Of a DNA stretch of 8,201 nt, positions 6,632-8,201 are shown piece by piece; position 1 is the first letter of the stretch; every line of letters starts with the position of its first letter. This DNA comes from an uncultured Rhodospirillaceae bacterium (lineage in GTDB: Bacteria; Pseudomonadota; Alphaproteobacteria; Rhodospirillales; UBA2165). A model generated the notes under the pieces. It did no database searches. It was not told the origin of the DNA and saw only the letters and a program-made list of their open reading frames with translations. Location of the stretch: the NCBI GenBank assembly GCA_913041095.1, contig CAJWIB010000105.1:1-8201 (forward strand). Reading direction: 5' to 3'. Position numbers and translations under genes: made by a program.

Positions 6632-6703
6632 TTTCATCTGAAGAAATGGACACCTAATTTAAAAGAACACCATACCTAATTTTATTCCAACTAGATCATT
6701 TAA

Positions 6704-6747
6704 GGAATTATTGGTGACACGTAACGAGTACATGTCCCCATAATTCC
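6704..6747. promoter_or_regulatory. 44-bp imperfect inverted repeat upstream of bcrB
   Basis: The outer arms GGAATTAT (6704-6711) and ATAATTCC (6740-6747) pair perfectly. After one mismatch the inner arms GG(T)GACA and TGTCCC pair over six more positions with one bulged T, leaving a loop of 13 nt. There is no T-tract on the plus strand, so it does not look like a terminator. It ends about 40 bp upstream of the candidate -35 element, a position suitable for an activator or repressor site. Confidence 0.45.
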
Positions 6748-6788
6748 CCCTATGCCGCATTCCATAAATGCTAATTATCTAATTTTCG

Positions 6789-6817
6789 TTGACAACGCTT
6801 GCTAACCATACTCAAAT
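6789..6817 (+). promoter_or_regulatory. Candidate sigma70-type promoter for bcrB
   Basis: A perfect -35 hexamer TTGACA (6789-6794) is followed after 17 bp by TCAAAT (6812-6817), which matches the -10 consensus at 4 of 6 positions. Transcription would start near 6824, leaving a leader of about 90 nt. The first TTGCTAA motif (6799-6805) lies in the spacer, where a bound protein would block or remodel polymerase binding. This rests on sequence match only. Confidence 0.5.
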
Positions 6818-6912
6818 TAGGATTATAACAATTAAAAACAGTAGGGAATGTTGCTAAAAACGATTGCTAAAATCTATTCAATTTACGCTGGATAATCACG
6901 TAGGAAATAACT

Positions 6913-8201
6913 ATGGCCATTCAAGAAGTATCACAGGACTCAATAAGTAAGCCCATTCACGCCGCCACAATGAGCGGTGAGGATGATATGGTTGGCCGGG
7001 GCGTCAAGGAAGGGGCTGAGCTTTTCCGCGTTTGGTTTAATGAGCTTAGCACTGTTGCCGAAAATGGTGGTGGCGCGGCTTATGTGTTTGTGATGGGCAG
7101 CATGAACGAAGTTTTGAAAACTTTTGATATGCCAGTGAGCTTTCCGGAAGTGAACGCTCTGCAAACAGCGATCCGCCGAGTTTCACGGGATTATCTAAAC
7201 GAGGCTGAAGATTACGGCTATTCACCGGATATTTGCGGCTATGTTAAAGCCGATGTGGCGATGCAATTGGCCGGCGGCAAACATCCAATGGGCAACATCC
7301 CCAAACCGAGCATCGCCGTGCTCACCAATGCCTGCAACACCTACATCAAATGGGCCGAGATTTGGGAGCGGCTGCATAAAACACCCTCCTACACCATGGA
7401 TATACCCGGCACCCGATGCTTCGGCGATAAAAGTCAACCCGGCAGCGAAGACTTCAAATTTGAAGCGAAATACGTGTTGGGTCAGATCAAGGAATTGATC
7501 GAGCTTTGTGAACAGGTTAGTGGTATTAAATTTGATATCGATAAATTCCGCGAAGTCCTCGGCTACGCTAATCGGATGAGCGACAAATGGGATAAAATTA
7601 TTAGACTAAATGCCAATCAGCCGGCGATGTTCAATGCCTTGACCGACGGTACCGTGTATCTCGGTATGGCCAACGGCTTTAGAGGCACCGAAGAAGGTGC
7701 CGTTTATTTCGACCGCCTCTACGAGGAAATGGTTTACCGCGCCGAAAATGATATTGGTATCCGCCTTAAAGGCGAAAATGGCCCGTACGAAATGGATCAA
7801 CAATTCCGCCTCGCCTTCGTTGGTGTGCCGTGCTACCCGATTTTTTCGAGCTTCAACAATATGTTTACCGATTGGGGCGGCGTTTTCGTCACCTCATCCT
7901 ATTTGTGGTTTGCCTCTGGCGGCACCAGTGCCGGCATTCAATATGATTTGGATAATCCACTCGAAAGCTTTGCCGATGGCCAGCTCTTGATGGTGCGCGA
8001 AGCCATGGACTCTATGTTCAATCAGGCCTACACGATGCGCGAAGCGTCTAAAGAATTTGCTCTCGATGGCGTGGTCTACCACCCGATTAAAAGCTGCCGG
8101 ACAGTTTCAACCGGGCTCGCGGATCAACGGCGCTATGTCTCGGAGGAATTGGGCCTGCCCACCTTGTTCTTTGAATCCGATTTGATGGACCCGCAAGTGG
8201 T
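6913..8201 (+). CDS. bcrB: Benzoyl-CoA reductase, subunit B (BcrB/BadE type), 3' end off the window
   Basis: The visible 429 residues belong to the HgdB/BcrB family. In class I benzoyl-CoA reductase BcrB and BcrC form the module that binds benzoyl-CoA and iron-sulfur clusters and reduces the ring, driven by ATP hydrolysis in the BcrA/BcrD module with electrons from ferredoxin. Three conserved cysteines in family-typical settings are seen: C108 in ICGYVKAD, C141 in TNACNTYIKW and C395 in KSCRTVSTG; these are the expected [4Fe-4S] ligands. The segments EQVSGIKFDID, GFRGTEEGA and the late FFESDLMDP also match BcrB as I remember it from Thauera. Family length is about 430-440 residues, so only the last few are probably missing. 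The ATG at 6913 has AGGAA 6-7 nt upstream. No gene of the reductase precedes it, so BcrB appears to open its operon here; BcrC, BcrA, BcrD and ferredoxin genes are expected downstream. Confidence 0.85.
   Translation, partial: MAIQEVSQDSISKPIHAATMSGEDDMVGRGVKEGAELFRVWFNELSTVAENGGGAAYVFVMGSMNEVLKTFDMPVSFPEVNALQTAIRRVSRDYLNEAEDYGYSPDICGYVKADVAMQLAGGKHPMGNIPKPSIAVLTNACNTYIKWAEIWERLHKTPSYTMDIPGTRCFGDKSQPGSEDFKFEAKYVLGQIKELIELCEQVSGIKFDIDKFREVLGYANRMSDKWDKIIRLNANQPAMFNALTDGTVYLGMANGFRGTEEGAVYFDRLYEEMVYRAENDIGIRLKGENGPYEMDQQFRLAFVGVPCYPIFSSFNNMFTDWGGVFVTSSYLWFASGGTSAGIQYDLDNPLESFADGQLLMVREAMDSMFNQAYTMREASKEFALDGVVYHPIKSCRTVSTGLADQRRYVSEELGLPTLFFESDLMDPQV

Larger units (their letters stand above)
6454..6912. 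promoter_or_regulatory. 459-bp gene-free divergent region upstream of bcrB
   Basis: No credible gene is present on either strand. Reading toward bcrB the region holds an inverted pair of 29-bp intergenic repeats (6528-6556 and 6603-6631), a tandem ACCTAATTT (6652-6660 and 6674-6682, 22 bp start to start), a 44-bp imperfect inverted repeat (6704-6747), a sigma70-like promoter (6789-6817), and three copies of TTGCTAA (6799, 6851, 6864). The part from about 6640 onward is much more AT-rich than the flanking genes, as expected for a regulated promoter region. AGGAA at 6902-6906 is the ribosome-binding site for bcrB. Confidence 0.6.

Noticed and set aside
6454..6912. Riboswitch, small RNA gene or tRNA in the large gap
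   Set aside because: No cloverleaf, no known riboswitch core and no promoter-hairpin-T-tract arrangement could be made out by eye.
7241..7990. Alternative-frame open stretches within the reductase gene
   Set aside because: The frame starting at 6913 is open to the window edge with conserved cysteines and family motifs; the others are shadows of it.

Overview
The window holds part of a gene cluster for anaerobic breakdown of aromatic acids through benzoyl-CoA. Three plus-strand genes form a compact unit. They encode a benzoate-CoA ligase (518 aa), a zinc-dependent 6-hydroxycyclohex-1-ene-1-carbonyl-CoA dehydrogenase (Had, 359 aa) and a ring-opening 6-oxocyclohex-1-ene-1-carbonyl-CoA hydrolase (Oah, 377 aa). 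The unit ends in a strong intrinsic terminator. At the right edge a second plus-strand unit begins with a BcrB-type subunit of the ATP-dependent (class I) benzoyl-CoA reductase, which runs off the window. Together these cover activation of the acid, part of the dearomatising reductase, the alcohol oxidation and the hydrolytic ring opening to 3-hydroxypimeloyl-CoA.

Layout, left to right: a small plus-strand lipoprotein gene of unknown function (50-610); a minus-strand crotonase-family gene (778-1530); a 235-bp divergent regulatory region; the bcl-had-oah unit (1766-5632); a convergent minus-strand crotonase-family gene (5653-6453); a 459-bp gene-free divergent region; then bcrB (6913 to the edge). 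No gene with the motifs I recall for the pathway's dedicated hydratase (Dch, cyclohexa-1,5-diene-1-carbonyl-CoA hydratase) is visible. The left crotonase keeps both hydratase glutamates and is the better candidate for that step. The right crotonase lacks both and looks more like an isomerase.

The organism is probably a facultatively anaerobic or denitrifying alphaproteobacterium, Rhodospirillales-like (Magnetospirillum and relatives). The reasons are the Thauera/Magnetospirillum-style ligase/Had/Oah/Bcr gene set, the moderate GC content, and short degenerate palindromic repeats of the 'CTGGATCCCGG...CCGGGGTGACG' type, which I know as common in alphaproteobacterial intergenic DNA. This assignment is an inference; no rRNA or marker gene is present.

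The least explained material is in the non-coding DNA. Two perfect 12-bp palindromes lie upstream of the ligase gene. A 44-bp imperfect inverted repeat and a threefold TTGCTAA motif lie upstream of bcrB. No regulator gene is in the window. I see no mobile element, CRISPR array, tRNA or rRNA.
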